This document shows positions 34,773 to 43,395 of a stretch of 64,000 bases of DNA, in pieces. The notes beneath the pieces were generated by a model. The model saw nothing but the letters and a program-made list of their open reading frames with translations. It searched no databases and was not told the origin of the DNA. The position numbers were made by a program, and so were the translations under genes. This DNA is from Pseudomonas fluorescens (lineage in GTDB: Bacteria; Pseudomonadota; Gammaproteobacteria; Pseudomonadales; Pseudomonadaceae): contig NZ_JAGGOG010000018.1 in the NCBI RefSeq assembly GCF_018614655.1, forward strand, positions 1 through 64,000. The letters are read 5' to 3'. How positions within the stretch are numbered: the stretch's first letter is position 1; each line of letters opens with the position of its first letter.

Positions 34773-35755
34773 CTGACCGTCACCTGCAACGGCTTCTTCT
34801 GCAACAGATCCACGCCATTCTTGATGGCCACAATCTGCGCCATCAACGACAGCGCAATCTCTGCTGGCGTATGGCTGCCGATGTGCAAACCGATAGGCCC
34901 ATGCAGGCGCTCAATCGCTTGTGGTGCCAGGCCCAACGCCGCGAGGTTTTCCCGACGCTTTTGACTATTGACCCGCGAACCCAGGGCGCCAATGTAAAGC
35001 GCCCTGGAGTTCAACGCGGTGAGCAGCGCCATATCGTCCAGGCGCGGATCATGGGTCAGCGCAACAATTGCGGTGCGTTCGTCCGTCTGGATGTTCAGCA
35101 CCGCCTCATCGGGCATGCCCGGCACGAAGCGTCCGTGCTGCTCCTCCCAACCGTAGACAAACTCCTTGCGCGGGTCGCAGATCAATACTTCGAAATCCAG
35201 CAGCCGGGCCATTTCCGCCACGTAGCGCGACAACTGGCCGGCGCCGATCAACAACAAACGCCAGCGCGGCCCATAAATGGTTCGCAGGCGCTCACCGTCG
35301 AACGTCAGCGTGTCGGTCTTGCTCGCGCCGTTCAAGGTCACGTCGCCAGTGGTCAGGTCCAACTCCCGGGCGACAATCTCATGGGCCTCACAACGCGCCA
35401 GCAGTTCAGCCACCCACGCCGGATCGCCGACGCGCTCTTCGATCAGGCGCAAGGTCCCGCCACAGGGCAGTCCAAAACGTGCCGCTTCATCGCGGGTTAC
35501 GCCGTAAGTCACCCATTGCACCGGCGGCCCGTCTTCAGGTAAGCGACCATCCTGCAAGCGGGCGATCAGGTCATCCTCGATGCAACCGCCGGAGACCGAG
35601 CCGATAACCACCCCATCCCCGCGCAAGGCCAGCATGGCCCCCGGTGGCCGGGGGGCGCTGCCCCAGGTCTGAACCACGCTGTACAGCACCACCCGTTGTC
35701 CGGCGCGGCGCCACTCCAGCACGCTGCGCAGGACATTCAGATCGACACTGTCCAT
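34769..35755 (-). CDS. XdhC-family Mo-cofactor insertion protein
   Basis: A 328-residue XdhC/CoxI family protein. The N-terminal domain has GSAPRPPGAMLAL and GSVSGGCIE, the C-terminal Rossmann domain starts LLIGAGQLSRYVAE. Such proteins bind sulfurated molybdenum cofactor and insert it into partner hydroxylases. The ATG at 35755 shares one base with the large-subunit stop (TGATG), so it is coupled with the enzyme it matures. Confidence 0.88.
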   Translation of the reverse strand: MDSVDLNVLRSVLEWRRAGQRVVLYSVVQTWGSAPRPPGAMLALRGDGVVIGSVSGGCIEDDLIARLQDGRLPEDGPPVQWVTYGVTRDEAARFGLPCGGTLRLIEERVGDPAWVAELLARCEAHEIVARELDLTTGDVTLNGASKTDTLTFDGERLRTIYGPRWRLLLIGAGQLSRYVAEMARLLDFEVLICDPRKEFVYGWEEQHGRFVPGMPDEAVLNIQTDERTAIVALTHDPRLDDMALLTALNSRALYIGALGSRVNSQKRRENLAALGLAPQAIERLHGPIGLHIGSHTPAEIALSLMAQIVAIKNGVDLLQKKPLQVTVS

Positions 35756-38073
35756 CAGGCCTTCACCTCCTGCCAACCCTGCAACTGATAACGCACCGGC
35801 AGGTTACGGATGCGCTTGCCGGTGGCGGCAAAGATCGCGTTGCACAGGGCCGGCGCAATGGGCGGCACACCCGGCTCACCGACACCGCCCAGGGGCACGT
35901 CGCCTTTTGGGGTCACCAGGTGCACCGCCACTTCCTTGGGCGCCAGGGACATGCGCGCCACTTCGTACATATGGAAGTTGTCCTGCTGGACCTTGCCGTC
36001 CTTGAAGCTGATTTCCCCCAACACCGCATTGCCCAGGCCCATGACGCAGGCGCCTTCGAACTGCGAGCGAATACGTTCCGGGTTGATCTGCGGGCCGCAA
36101 TCCACGGCGATGTCGGCCTTGTGCACGATCAGGGCGCCGTCATCTTTGACTTCGACCTCGATCACCGCTGCCACATAAGTGACGAAGCTGTAATGCACCG
36201 CCAGGCCCAAGCCACGCCCTTTGGGCAAAGTGCGACCCCAACCGGCGGCCTTGGCGGCGGTTTCCAGCACACCACGCAACCGTGCGGTATCGATGGGATA
36301 ACGCTCAGGGGATTCGCCATAGTTCCATTCGTCACTCAGGGTCCTGGGATCGATCTGACGGTCCGGGCCCAAGAGTTTGAGTTGGTATTTCAGCGGATCC
36401 TGGCCGGCCTTATGGGCCAACTCATCGACAAAGCTCTGGATCGCAAAGCCGTGAGGAATGTTCGACACCGAGCGATACCAACCCACCCGGGTATGAGCCG
36501 CCGCCTCGGGGTTTTCCAGACGCACATTGGGGATCGCGTAGGCCATGTTGGTAAAGCCCATGCCCAACTCGAACGGCGCCTCATGGTTCATGCCTGGGGC
36601 AAACAATGCGGTGATGCTCGGCGCCACCGTACGGTGCAGCCAGGCCGACGGCATGCCGTCCTTGTTCAGGCCGGCCTTGAGGTACTCGGCGGACACGGTA
36701 TGGAAATAGGAGTTATGGATATCGTCTTCACGGGTCCACTGCACACGCACGGCCTTGCCCGGGAACTCCTTGGCCAGTACGGCGGCCTCGACGATGAAAT
36801 CCGGTTTCGATTTACGCCCAAAGCCCCCGCCCAACAGCGTGACATTGAAGGTGACGTTATCGAACGGAAGGCCCAACCGCTCGGCAATCCGCTCGCGGGT
36901 CACTTGGGGTGCCTGGCTGGGAGCCCAGGCTTCACATTGCCCCTTGTCATAACGGGCAATGGCCACCATCGGTTCCATCGGCGACTGAGACAGGTGTGGC
37001 AAGTAGTAGGCAGCTTCCAGGGTGCTGTCGGCGTCGCCCAGGGCCTGGTCGATGCTGCCCGTGTTGCGCACCACTTTGCCGGGTTTCAAAGCGGCGGCTT
37101 CCAGTTCCTTGCGGTAGTCGATGGAGTTGTAGCCGGCGTTGACACCGTCATCCCAGACGATCTTCAAGGCCTCACGCCCCTTGATCGCCGCCCAGGTATT
37201 GCTGGCGATCACCGCCACGCCGCCCAAGGGTTGGAACTCCGACGGCAGTGGCCGGCTTTCGATTTCCAGGACCTTGACCACACCCGGGACTTTCAGCGCC
37301 GCGCTGGCATCGAAGGATTTGACCTTGCCACCATAGACCTGCGGCCGCGCAATGGTGGCATAGAGCATGCCGTCAAAATGCACATCGGCACCGTAGACCG
37401 CCCGGCCGTTGACGATGTCGGCACCATCAATGGCCTTGGTGCCTTCTTTACCGATGTAACGAAACTCCGAGGGTTGCTTGAGACGCAGGCTGTCCCGCGC
37501 CGGGACTGCCAGTGCGCCAGCCGCAGCGGCCAGGGCGCCATAACCCAATTCACGACCGCTGGGTTGGTGAATCACTTTATGCAACTGCGCATGGCACTCG
37601 CCCACCGGGACCTTCCACTGTTCAGCAGCGGCCAACTCCAGCATGGTTCGCACAGCCGCGCCGCAACGGCGCATCGGCTCATACCAGTGACGCATGCTGC
37701 GTGAGCCATCGGTGTCCTGATTGCCGAAGCGCACTTCATCACCGGGCGCCTGCTGGACTTTCACCAGTGCCCAATCAGCCTCCAGCTCATCGGCCACCAC
37801 CATGGTCAGGCTGGTGCGCACGCCCTGGCCCATTTCCGAACGGTTGCAGATCACGGTCACGGTACCGTCAGTGGCAATACTGACGTAAACCTTGGGATCA
37901 TCGATCACGCCATGGGGCATGGCGTCACCGCCATATTGCTTCACCTCTTCGGCAAACGCATCCGGCAAGCCCCAACTGGCAGCGACAACCAAGGCACCGG
38001 TGACGCCAACGCCTTTGAGAAAGCCGCGGCGACTGAGGTTGTTCAGGACGAAATCAGCGGGTAACCGGCTCAT
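35755..38073 (-). CDS. Molybdenum hydroxylase large subunit (IorB-type aldehyde/isoquinoline oxidoreductase)
   Basis: A 772-residue Mo-binding subunit. It opens with a twin-arginine signal (LSRRGFLKGVGVTG) although signals of this kind may be retained, then has domains in the order seen in IorB, with GGGFGRKSKPD and catalytic glutamate E733 in GVGEPGVPP. It hydroxylates aldehydes or N-heterocycles, probably at the periplasmic side. Start at 38073 overlaps the small-subunit stop (ATGA). Substrate unknown. Confidence 0.87.
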   Translation of the reverse strand: MSRLPADFVLNNLSRRGFLKGVGVTGALVVAASWGLPDAFAEEVKQYGGDAMPHGVIDDPKVYVSIATDGTVTVICNRSEMGQGVRTSLTMVVADELEADWALVKVQQAPGDEVRFGNQDTDGSRSMRHWYEPMRRCGAAVRTMLELAAAEQWKVPVGECHAQLHKVIHQPSGRELGYGALAAAAGALAVPARDSLRLKQPSEFRYIGKEGTKAIDGADIVNGRAVYGADVHFDGMLYATIARPQVYGGKVKSFDASAALKVPGVVKVLEIESRPLPSEFQPLGGVAVIASNTWAAIKGREALKIVWDDGVNAGYNSIDYRKELEAAALKPGKVVRNTGSIDQALGDADSTLEAAYYLPHLSQSPMEPMVAIARYDKGQCEAWAPSQAPQVTRERIAERLGLPFDNVTFNVTLLGGGFGRKSKPDFIVEAAVLAKEFPGKAVRVQWTREDDIHNSYFHTVSAEYLKAGLNKDGMPSAWLHRTVAPSITALFAPGMNHEAPFELGMGFTNMAYAIPNVRLENPEAAAHTRVGWYRSVSNIPHGFAIQSFVDELAHKAGQDPLKYQLKLLGPDRQIDPRTLSDEWNYGESPERYPIDTARLRGVLETAAKAAGWGRTLPKGRGLGLAVHYSFVTYVAAVIEVEVKDDGALIVHKADIAVDCGPQINPERIRSQFEGACVMGLGNAVLGEISFKDGKVQQDNFHMYEVARMSLAPKEVAVHLVTPKGDVPLGGVGEPGVPPIAPALCNAIFAATGKRIRNLPVRYQLQGWQEVKA

Positions 38074-38540
38074 GCCTTGGCCTCCTGCAAATGAGTAGCG
38101 GCCTGGCGGATCGCGGTCTTGATGCGGTTGTAGGTGCCGCAGCGGCAAATATTGCCGACCATCGCCTCTTCAATTTGCTCGTCGCTGGGGTTTGGGTTGG
38201 TTTTCAGCAGTGCAGTGGCGGACATGATCTGCCCGCCCTGGCAGTAACCGCACTGGGCCACGGCGGTGTCCAGCCAGGCTTGCTGGACCACCTGGCCGAT
38301 CGGGTCGTTGTGCAGGTTGTCGATGGTGCTGACATTCTGGCCTTTGACCGAGCCAATCGGGGTAATGCAACTGCGGGCCGGGGAGCCGTCGACATGAATG
38401 GTGCACGCGCCGCACAGGCCCATGCCGCAACCGAATTTGGTGCCGTTGTAACCTGCCACGTCACGGATCGCCCATAACAGCGGCATATCTTCAGTGACGT
38501 CCAGTGGATGGTCTTGACCGTTGAGCTTCAGGGTAATCAT
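38070..38540 (-). CDS. Molybdenum hydroxylase 2Fe-2S subunit (IorA-type)
   Basis: A 156-residue two-cluster ferredoxin-type subunit. The plant-type cluster uses C38, C43, C46 and C58, and the second uses C97, C100, C132 and C134 (CGYC, CRCG). It passes electrons from the Mo site. No FAD subunit or cytochrome gene is next to it, so the onward acceptor is missing from view. ATG at 38540 preferred over a GTG two codons upstream. First gene of a four-gene operon. Confidence 0.9.
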   Translation of the reverse strand: MITLKLNGQDHPLDVTEDMPLLWAIRDVAGYNGTKFGCGMGLCGACTIHVDGSPARSCITPIGSVKGQNVSTIDNLHNDPIGQVVQQAWLDTAVAQCGYCQGGQIMSATALLKTNPNPSDEQIEEAMVGNICRCGTYNRIKTAIRQAATHLQEAKA

Positions 38541-38584
38541 GGGCACGCCCGCATATTTATTGGGTTATGGGGTCGAGCAATCTG

Positions 38585-38660
38585 CCGCTTGAGGCAAGCG
38601 GAATCGGTTCATGCAGATGGCTCAGGCTAATCGGGCTCTCTTGTGAAGACGGATCTTCAC
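38585..38660. promoter_or_regulatory. Two perfect inverted repeats upstream of the Mo-hydroxylase operon
   Basis: CCGCTTG-AGG-CAAGCGG at 38585-38601 and GTGAAGA-CGGA-TCTTCAC at 38643-38660, each with 7-bp perfect arms. They lie 45 and 103 nt upstream of the small-subunit start. They may be operators of an unidentified regulator; the rest of the 38541-38748 gap shows nothing else clear. Confidence 0.45.
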
Positions 38661-38748
38661 TGGGCCTTTGGTGAACGGCATCTCTAAAGTAAAAAAAGCA
38701 TCGTTAGTCAGCTAAGTTAACTCACCTGGCATTACGGTGTGAAGAGAA

Positions 38749-38773
38749 CAAAAAAGCCCTGCAATGCAGGGCT
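38749..38773 (-). terminator. Terminator of the murB operon
   Basis: On the minus strand AGCCCTGCATTGCAGGGCT is followed by TTTTTTG. It lies 26 nt beyond the murB stop, ending the comEC-to-murB transcript. Confidence 0.82.
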
Positions 38774-38798
38774 CGATCAGTCCAAAAAGAAGCTTAGC

Positions 38799-39818
38799 TC
38801 AATAGCGGTTGGGCTCCATTTCCAAGTCAACCTTGAAGCGCTGGGCGATGTCCTGCTGGATCCGTTGCGCCAGGTTGGAAATCTCCAACCCCGTGGCGCC
38901 ACCGTAGTTGACCAATACCAGGGCCTGCAAGCGATGCACACCGGCATCCCCCTCGCGAAAGCCTTTCCAGCCGGCCTTGTCGATCAACCAGCCGGCGGCC
39001 AGTTTCATCTGCCCGTCCGCCTGAGGGTAAGCCACCAGGTCCGGGTATAAGCCCTGCAACTCGGCAGCCAGCGCCTGGGAAACCAGTGGGTTCTTGAAGA
39101 AACTGCCCGCGTTGCCCAGCACTGCGGGGTCTGGCAGTTTCTCGCTGCGAATGCTGCAAATCGCCCGACTGACATCGCTGGGCGTCGCCAGGGTAACCCC
39201 CTGTTCAGTCAGTCGCTGCTGCACAGGACCATATTCCAGCTTCAAGTGCACAGCGCGACTCAGGGCAAAACGCACCCGCAGGATCAGCCAGCGCCCGACT
39301 TCGTGCTTGAACAGGCTGTCACGGTAAGCAAAGTTACATTCAGCCAGGCTGAAGTCCCGCAGTTCGCCGGTCTGGCGATCCAGGGCGGTCAGGCCGCAAA
39401 ACACGTCCTTGATCTCTACACCGTAGGCGCCGATGTTCTGCATCGGTGCCGCCCCGACCGTGCCGGGAATCAGGCTGAGGTTTTCCAGGCCGGAAAAGCC
39501 GTGTTCCAGGGTCCACAGCACAAACGGATGCCAGGCTTCGCCAGCTTCGGCTTCGACCACGACCTGCACGCCATCATCATGAAGCACCCGAATACCCTGG
39601 GTGGCCATGCGCAACACCACCGCATCGATGTCCTGGGTCAGCAGCAGGTTGCTGCCGCCGCCAATCACCAGTAATGGCAGTTGTTGCCCGGCCGCATAGG
39701 CCAAGGCCTCACGCACATCCGCGTCACTGTGGGCCTGTGCAAACAACCTGGCGCGCACATCAATGCCAAAGCTGTTGAACGGCTTGAGCGAAACCTGCGC
39801 TTGCACGTGCAAGGTCAT
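38799..39818 (-). CDS. murB: UDP-N-acetylenolpyruvoylglucosamine reductase
   Basis: A 339-residue FAD enzyme of peptidoglycan synthesis (type I, E. coli-like). FAD loop GGGSNLLLT, IPGTVGAAPMQNIGAYG and the catalytic serine in NAGSFFKNP are present. The start overlaps the ptpA stop by ATGA. Last gene of the envelope block. Confidence 0.94.
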   Translation of the reverse strand: MTLHVQAQVSLKPFNSFGIDVRARLFAQAHSDADVREALAYAAGQQLPLLVIGGGSNLLLTQDIDAVVLRMATQGIRVLHDDGVQVVVEAEAGEAWHPFVLWTLEHGFSGLENLSLIPGTVGAAPMQNIGAYGVEIKDVFCGLTALDRQTGELRDFSLAECNFAYRDSLFKHEVGRWLILRVRFALSRAVHLKLEYGPVQQRLTEQGVTLATPSDVSRAICSIRSEKLPDPAVLGNAGSFFKNPLVSQALAAELQGLYPDLVAYPQADGQMKLAAGWLIDKAGWKGFREGDAGVHRLQALVLVNYGGATGLEISNLAQRIQQDIAQRFKVDLEMEPNRY

Positions 39819-40279
39819 AACCGTCCCTTCAATTCAATCACCAACAAATCACAGGCGCGCTCGATCAGGTCCAATACCTGTTCGAACCCTTGCTCGCCCT
39901 CGTAGTACGGGTCTGGCACTTCATCCACCACCGAGTCGTAGCGGCGCAAGAACAGGTCCAACTGCGCTTTGCCTTGGGCTGGTTGCATCGCCTTAAGGTT
40001 ACGCAGGTTGCTGTGGTCCATGGCCAGGATCAGGTCGTACCGGGAAAAGTCGGCACGGGACACCTGCTGGGCACGCTGGGCCGACAAATCGTAGCCCCGC
40101 TGCAACGCTGCGCGCTGGCTGCGCTTGTCCGGTGCCTTGCCAATGTGCCACTCACCGGTGCCGGCGGAGGCCACTTCGACCTGAGCTGCCAACCCCGCTT
40201 CACGCAGCTTGTGGCGCAATACGCCTTCGGCGGTAGGCGAGCGACAAATGTTGCCCAGGCAGACGAACAGAACTTCCAT
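39815..40279 (-). CDS. Low-molecular-weight protein tyrosine phosphatase
   Basis: A 154-residue phosphatase. P-loop C7-LGNIC-R13-S with nucleophile C7, and the acid aspartate in VPDPYYEG. In this chromosomal context (murB-kdsB) the role is not defined; related proteins act on exopolysaccharide kinases. The ATG at 40279 shares one base with the kdsB stop (TGATG). Confidence 0.9.
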   Translation of the reverse strand: MEVLFVCLGNICRSPTAEGVLRHKLREAGLAAQVEVASAGTGEWHIGKAPDKRSQRAALQRGYDLSAQRAQQVSRADFSRYDLILAMDHSNLRNLKAMQPAQGKAQLDLFLRRYDSVVDEVPDPYYEGEQGFEQVLDLIERACDLLVIELKGRL

Positions 40280-41043
40280 CAAGCCCCCAGCAGGCGGCGC
40301 ACGCGCTCGAGGTCTTCAAGCGTGTCGACACCGGCCGGTGGCGCTTCCAGGGCGTCGCCCACATGGATCCGCACGCCGTGCCACAAGGCACGCAGTTGCT
40401 CCAGGGACTCGGTGTTTTCCAGCCAGCACGGGCCCCAACTGACAAAGTCATGGAGGAAACCGGCGCGGTAGGCATAGATGCCGATGTGGCGGCGGTAAGG
40501 CACCCCAGCCGGCAACACATCAGGATTCCTGGCGAAGTCATCCCGCGCCCACGGCAGGGTGGAGCGGCTGAAGGTCAGTGCCAGGCCATTGATGTCGCTG
40601 ACCACTTTCACCACGTTCGGGTTGAACAGGGTTTGAATGTCTTCGATCGGCTCGGCCAGGGTCGCCATGCGTGCTTCGCCATGGGCCGCGAGGTTGGCGG
40701 CCACCTGGTCGATGACGCCTGGCGGGATCAGCGGTTCGTCACCTTGCACATTGACCACAATGGCGTCGGGTGCCAATCCAAGCTGCGTGGCCACTTCGGC
40801 CAGGCGGTCGGTGCCGGAATTGTGATCTTCGCGCGTCAACACCGCTTCGGCGCCAAAGCCCTTGCAGGCTTCGATGATGCGCAGGTCATCGGTGGCCACG
40901 ACCACACGCTCGGCGCTGCTCTTGCAGGCCTGCTCCCAGACCAACTGAATCATCGGCTTGTTGCCGATCATCTGCAGGGGTTTGCCCGGCAGACGGGTGG
41001 AGGCGTAGCGGGACGGAATGACAACGGTGAAGGCGGTGGTCAT
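40279..41043 (-). CDS. kdsB: CMP-KDO synthetase
   Basis: A 254-residue cytidylyltransferase activating KDO for LPS core. The CTP site is IPSRYASTRLPGKPL, followed by ATDD and VQGDEPL. ATGA overlap with the Trm112-like gene upstream. Part of the lipid A/LPS block with lpxK. Confidence 0.95.
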   Translation of the reverse strand: MTTAFTVVIPSRYASTRLPGKPLQMIGNKPMIQLVWEQACKSSAERVVVATDDLRIIEACKGFGAEAVLTREDHNSGTDRLAEVATQLGLAPDAIVVNVQGDEPLIPPGVIDQVAANLAAHGEARMATLAEPIEDIQTLFNPNVVKVVSDINGLALTFSRSTLPWARDDFARNPDVLPAGVPYRRHIGIYAYRAGFLHDFVSWGPCWLENTESLEQLRALWHGVRIHVGDALEAPPAGVDTLEDLERVRRLLGA

Positions 41044-41225
41044 TTATCCAGGCGCTCGTCGGTGGTCAGGGTGCGGGCTTCGCTTTCCAGCATCACCGGG
41101 ATGCCATCGCGGATCGGGTAAGCCAGGCCGGCGCCCTTGCTGATCAGCTCGGTTTTGTCGGCGCTGAGCTTGAGTGGGCCTTTGCAGATCGGGCAAGCGA
41201 GGATGTCGAGCAGTTTGGTGTCCAT
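41040..41225 (-). CDS. Trm112-family zinc-binding-like protein (YcaR)
   Basis: A 61-residue UPF0434/Trm112 protein with CPIC (C11, C14) and YPIRDGIPVML. Bacterial Trm112-like proteins can stabilise methyltransferases, but the role here is not known. Only two of four zinc cysteines are present, as is normal in this bacterial branch. It is fixed between lpxK and kdsB in gammaproteobacteria. Confidence 0.88.
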   Translation of the reverse strand: MDTKLLDILACPICKGPLKLSADKTELISKGAGLAYPIRDGIPVMLESEARTLTTDERLDK

Positions 41226-41249
41226 GAATGTTTCCTGGAGAGCAACGTT

Positions 41250-42260
41250 TTAAGGCAAAAGACGGGCGGGCAGTAAACGCATCAGCTGCGTGTCGAACCA
41301 GGCGATGAACGCCGGTGACGGTGCCGCATCCACCGCAAGGTACCACCAGTCGGGCTGGGCAAAGGCGCGGCACTTCACCGCGTCCTTTTCAGTCATGACC
41401 AGAGGCAATGCGGGTGTGAAATTCAGGACCTCGGCGCTGTAAGGCGCGTGGTCGGCAAACGCATGGGGTAGCGCCAGCCAGTGTAGCGTTTCAAGGGTAT
41501 TGAAGAAACGTTGCGGGTTACCGATACCCGCCACGGCGTGAACGCGCTGCCCTACCGGAAAATAGTCGACGGGCTTGTGCTCACCGCTTTGCAGGTTGAC
41601 CAGTGCACTGGGCTGCAGACGGAAGGCAAAACCATCGTCACGGTCCGAGCCCGCGCCGTTATAAAGAAGCGCGTCGACACTTTGCAAACGCTCGATCGGC
41701 TCGCGCAACGGGCCGGCAGGCAGGCAACGGCCATTGCCCAGGCCTCGGGCGGCGTCAATCAACACCAGTTCCAGGTCACGGGCCAGACGGTAATGTTGCA
41801 GGCCATCGTCGGACAGGATCAGATCCAGCGTCTCGCTGGCCAGCAACGCCTGCACCGCACGACTACGGTCGGGATCGATCATCAGCGGCACGCCGCTGCG
41901 CTGAACGATCAGCAAGGGTTCATCCCCCGCCACTTCAGCGCTGTGGCTGGCTTCCACGCGCCAGGGCAACTGCGGCGGCTTGGCGCCATAACCACGGCTG
42001 ACCACACCCACGCGCAAACCGGCGCGCTGGCAGTGATCAATCAGCCAGAGAATCAATGGCGTCTTGCCAGTGCCGCCGACGGTGATATTACCGACCACGA
42101 TCAACGGCACCGGTGACTGGTAGATCTCTCCCTCGCCCACCAGGAAGCGCTCACGCTTGCGCCGCACCACCCGGCGATAGAGCCACTCCAAAGGCCGCAA
42201 GAGCGTGAGGGCCGGATGGCCGGCGTACCAGGCATTGAGCAAACGATCGGACATGGCCAT
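41250..42260 (-). CDS. lpxK: Tetraacyldisaccharide 4'-kinase
   Basis: A 336-residue inner-membrane-associated kinase of lipid A synthesis. P-loop GNITVGGTGKT is at residues 58-68, with LSDDGLQHYRL for the catalytic Asp/His pair. Start ATG at 42260 shares one base with the exbD stop; a second ATG two codons later is possible. Confidence 0.94.
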   Translation of the reverse strand: MAMSDRLLNAWYAGHPALTLLRPLEWLYRRVVRRKRERFLVGEGEIYQSPVPLIVVGNITVGGTGKTPLILWLIDHCQRAGLRVGVVSRGYGAKPPQLPWRVEASHSAEVAGDEPLLIVQRSGVPLMIDPDRSRAVQALLASETLDLILSDDGLQHYRLARDLELVLIDAARGLGNGRCLPAGPLREPIERLQSVDALLYNGAGSDRDDGFAFRLQPSALVNLQSGEHKPVDYFPVGQRVHAVAGIGNPQRFFNTLETLHWLALPHAFADHAPYSAEVLNFTPALPLVMTEKDAVKCRAFAQPDWWYLAVDAAPSPAFIAWFDTQLMRLLPARLLP

Positions 42261-42688
42261 CAGGGTTGCTTCGCCGCCTCGACAGTGGTCATGCGCAAAT
42301 GGCTGAAACCGAGCTTGCCGGCGGCATCCATAGCGGTGATCACGGCCTGGTGCTGGGTCTTGCCGTCGGCGCTGATGGACAGTGGTTGGCTGGTATCACC
42401 GCCGGACTCTTTCTGCAGCGCGTCCATCAAGCCGGCCAAATCGTTTTTCTCCAGCAACTGGTTATTTACCGAGAAGATGCCATCGGCGCTGATGGCGATG
42501 TCCAACTGCTTGGCCTGCTGGTCTTCGGCAGGTGAGCCGGTGACCGCTTCCGGCAGGTCGACCCGCAGTTGGGTTTCCCGAGTAAACGTGGTGGTGACGA
42601 CAAAAAACAGCAGCAGGATAAACACCACGTCGATCAACGACGCCAGGTTGATATCGACGTTTTCCCGTTGCTTGCGGCGAAATTTCAC
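42260..42688 (-). CDS. ExbD/TolR-family membrane protein
   Basis: A 142-residue protein with a short cytosolic tail, one transmembrane helix (DINLASLIDVVFILLLFFVVTT region) bearing the conserved Asp of proton-driven motors, and a periplasmic domain. It works with the ExbB/TolQ-like partner upstream. No TonB or TolA is next to it; its coupling partner is unknown. ATGA overlap with the exbB-like gene. Confidence 0.88.
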   Translation of the reverse strand: MKFRRKQRENVDINLASLIDVVFILLLFFVVTTTFTRETQLRVDLPEAVTGSPAEDQQAKQLDIAISADGIFSVNNQLLEKNDLAGLMDALQKESGGDTSQPLSISADGKTQHQAVITAMDAAGKLGFSHLRMTTVEAAKQP

Positions 42689-43320
42689 GCTTTGCCCTCA
42701 ACCAGGTCCACGTCACGGTCACCCTGCACCACTTCCACCAGCTTGATGGCTTCCTGCTCCATGCCCACCACCAGTTCATCGATCCGGCGTTGCAGGAAGC
42801 GGTGGAAGAACACCGAAGGAATACCCACCATCAGGCCCGCCGCCGTGGTGATCAAGGCCTTGGAAATCCCCCCCGCCAATACAGCGGCGTTGGTGGTCAT
42901 GCCCGAGCCCATGAAGGAGGAGAAGATATCGATCATGCCCAGCACCGTACCCAGCAGCCCGAGCAGCGGCGCCATGGCCGCGATGGTGCCCAGGGCGTTG
43001 ATATAGCGCTCCAGCTCATGGATGACCCGCGCAGCGGCCTCTTCGATGCACTCCTTCATGATCTCGCGACCGTGCTTGGAGTTGGCCAGGCCTGCGGCAA
43101 GGATTTCCCCAAGGGGTGAATCGGCTCGCAGTTCCTTGAGTTTGGCCTTGTCCAGCTTCTTGTCTCTGATCCAGCCCCAGACCTGCCCCAGCAGATGCTC
43201 CGGGGTCACACGACTGGCCCGCAGGGTCCACAGACGTTCAGCGATGATGCCGAGTGCGGCGATGGAACTCAAAATGATCGGCAACATCATCCAGCCGCCG
43301 GATTTGACCAATTCCCACAC
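42685..43320 (-). CDS. ExbB/TolQ-family proton channel protein
   Basis: About 211 residues with three transmembrane helices (about residues 8-28, 100-125, 140-165). I choose a GTG at 43320, which opens VWELVKSGGWMMLP and has GAGGGG upstream; a GTG at 43350 would add ten residues. It forms the motor with the ExbD-like protein. Placement in a lipid A block between comEC and lpxK is conserved in pseudomonads. Confidence 0.86.
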   Translation of the reverse strand: MWELVKSGGWMMLPIILSSIAALGIIAERLWTLRASRVTPEHLLGQVWGWIRDKKLDKAKLKELRADSPLGEILAAGLANSKHGREIMKECIEEAAARVIHELERYINALGTIAAMAPLLGLLGTVLGMIDIFSSFMGSGMTTNAAVLAGGISKALITTAAGLMVGIPSVFFHRFLQRRIDELVVGMEQEAIKLVEVVQGDRDVDLVEGKA

Positions 43321-43395
43321 AGTGAATGCCCCCTCGAAAAAGTGCGCCACTTTAGCATAGAGGCTCCCCAGGAAGGGCTAGCCCGCCCACGTGCA

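Noticed and set aside
35644..37704. Open frame of 686 codons opposite the Mo-hydroxylase large subunit
   Set aside because: His/Gly/Arg-rich shadow of a high-GC gene; the minus strand product has the Mo-site residues and overlaps its partners as a real operon.
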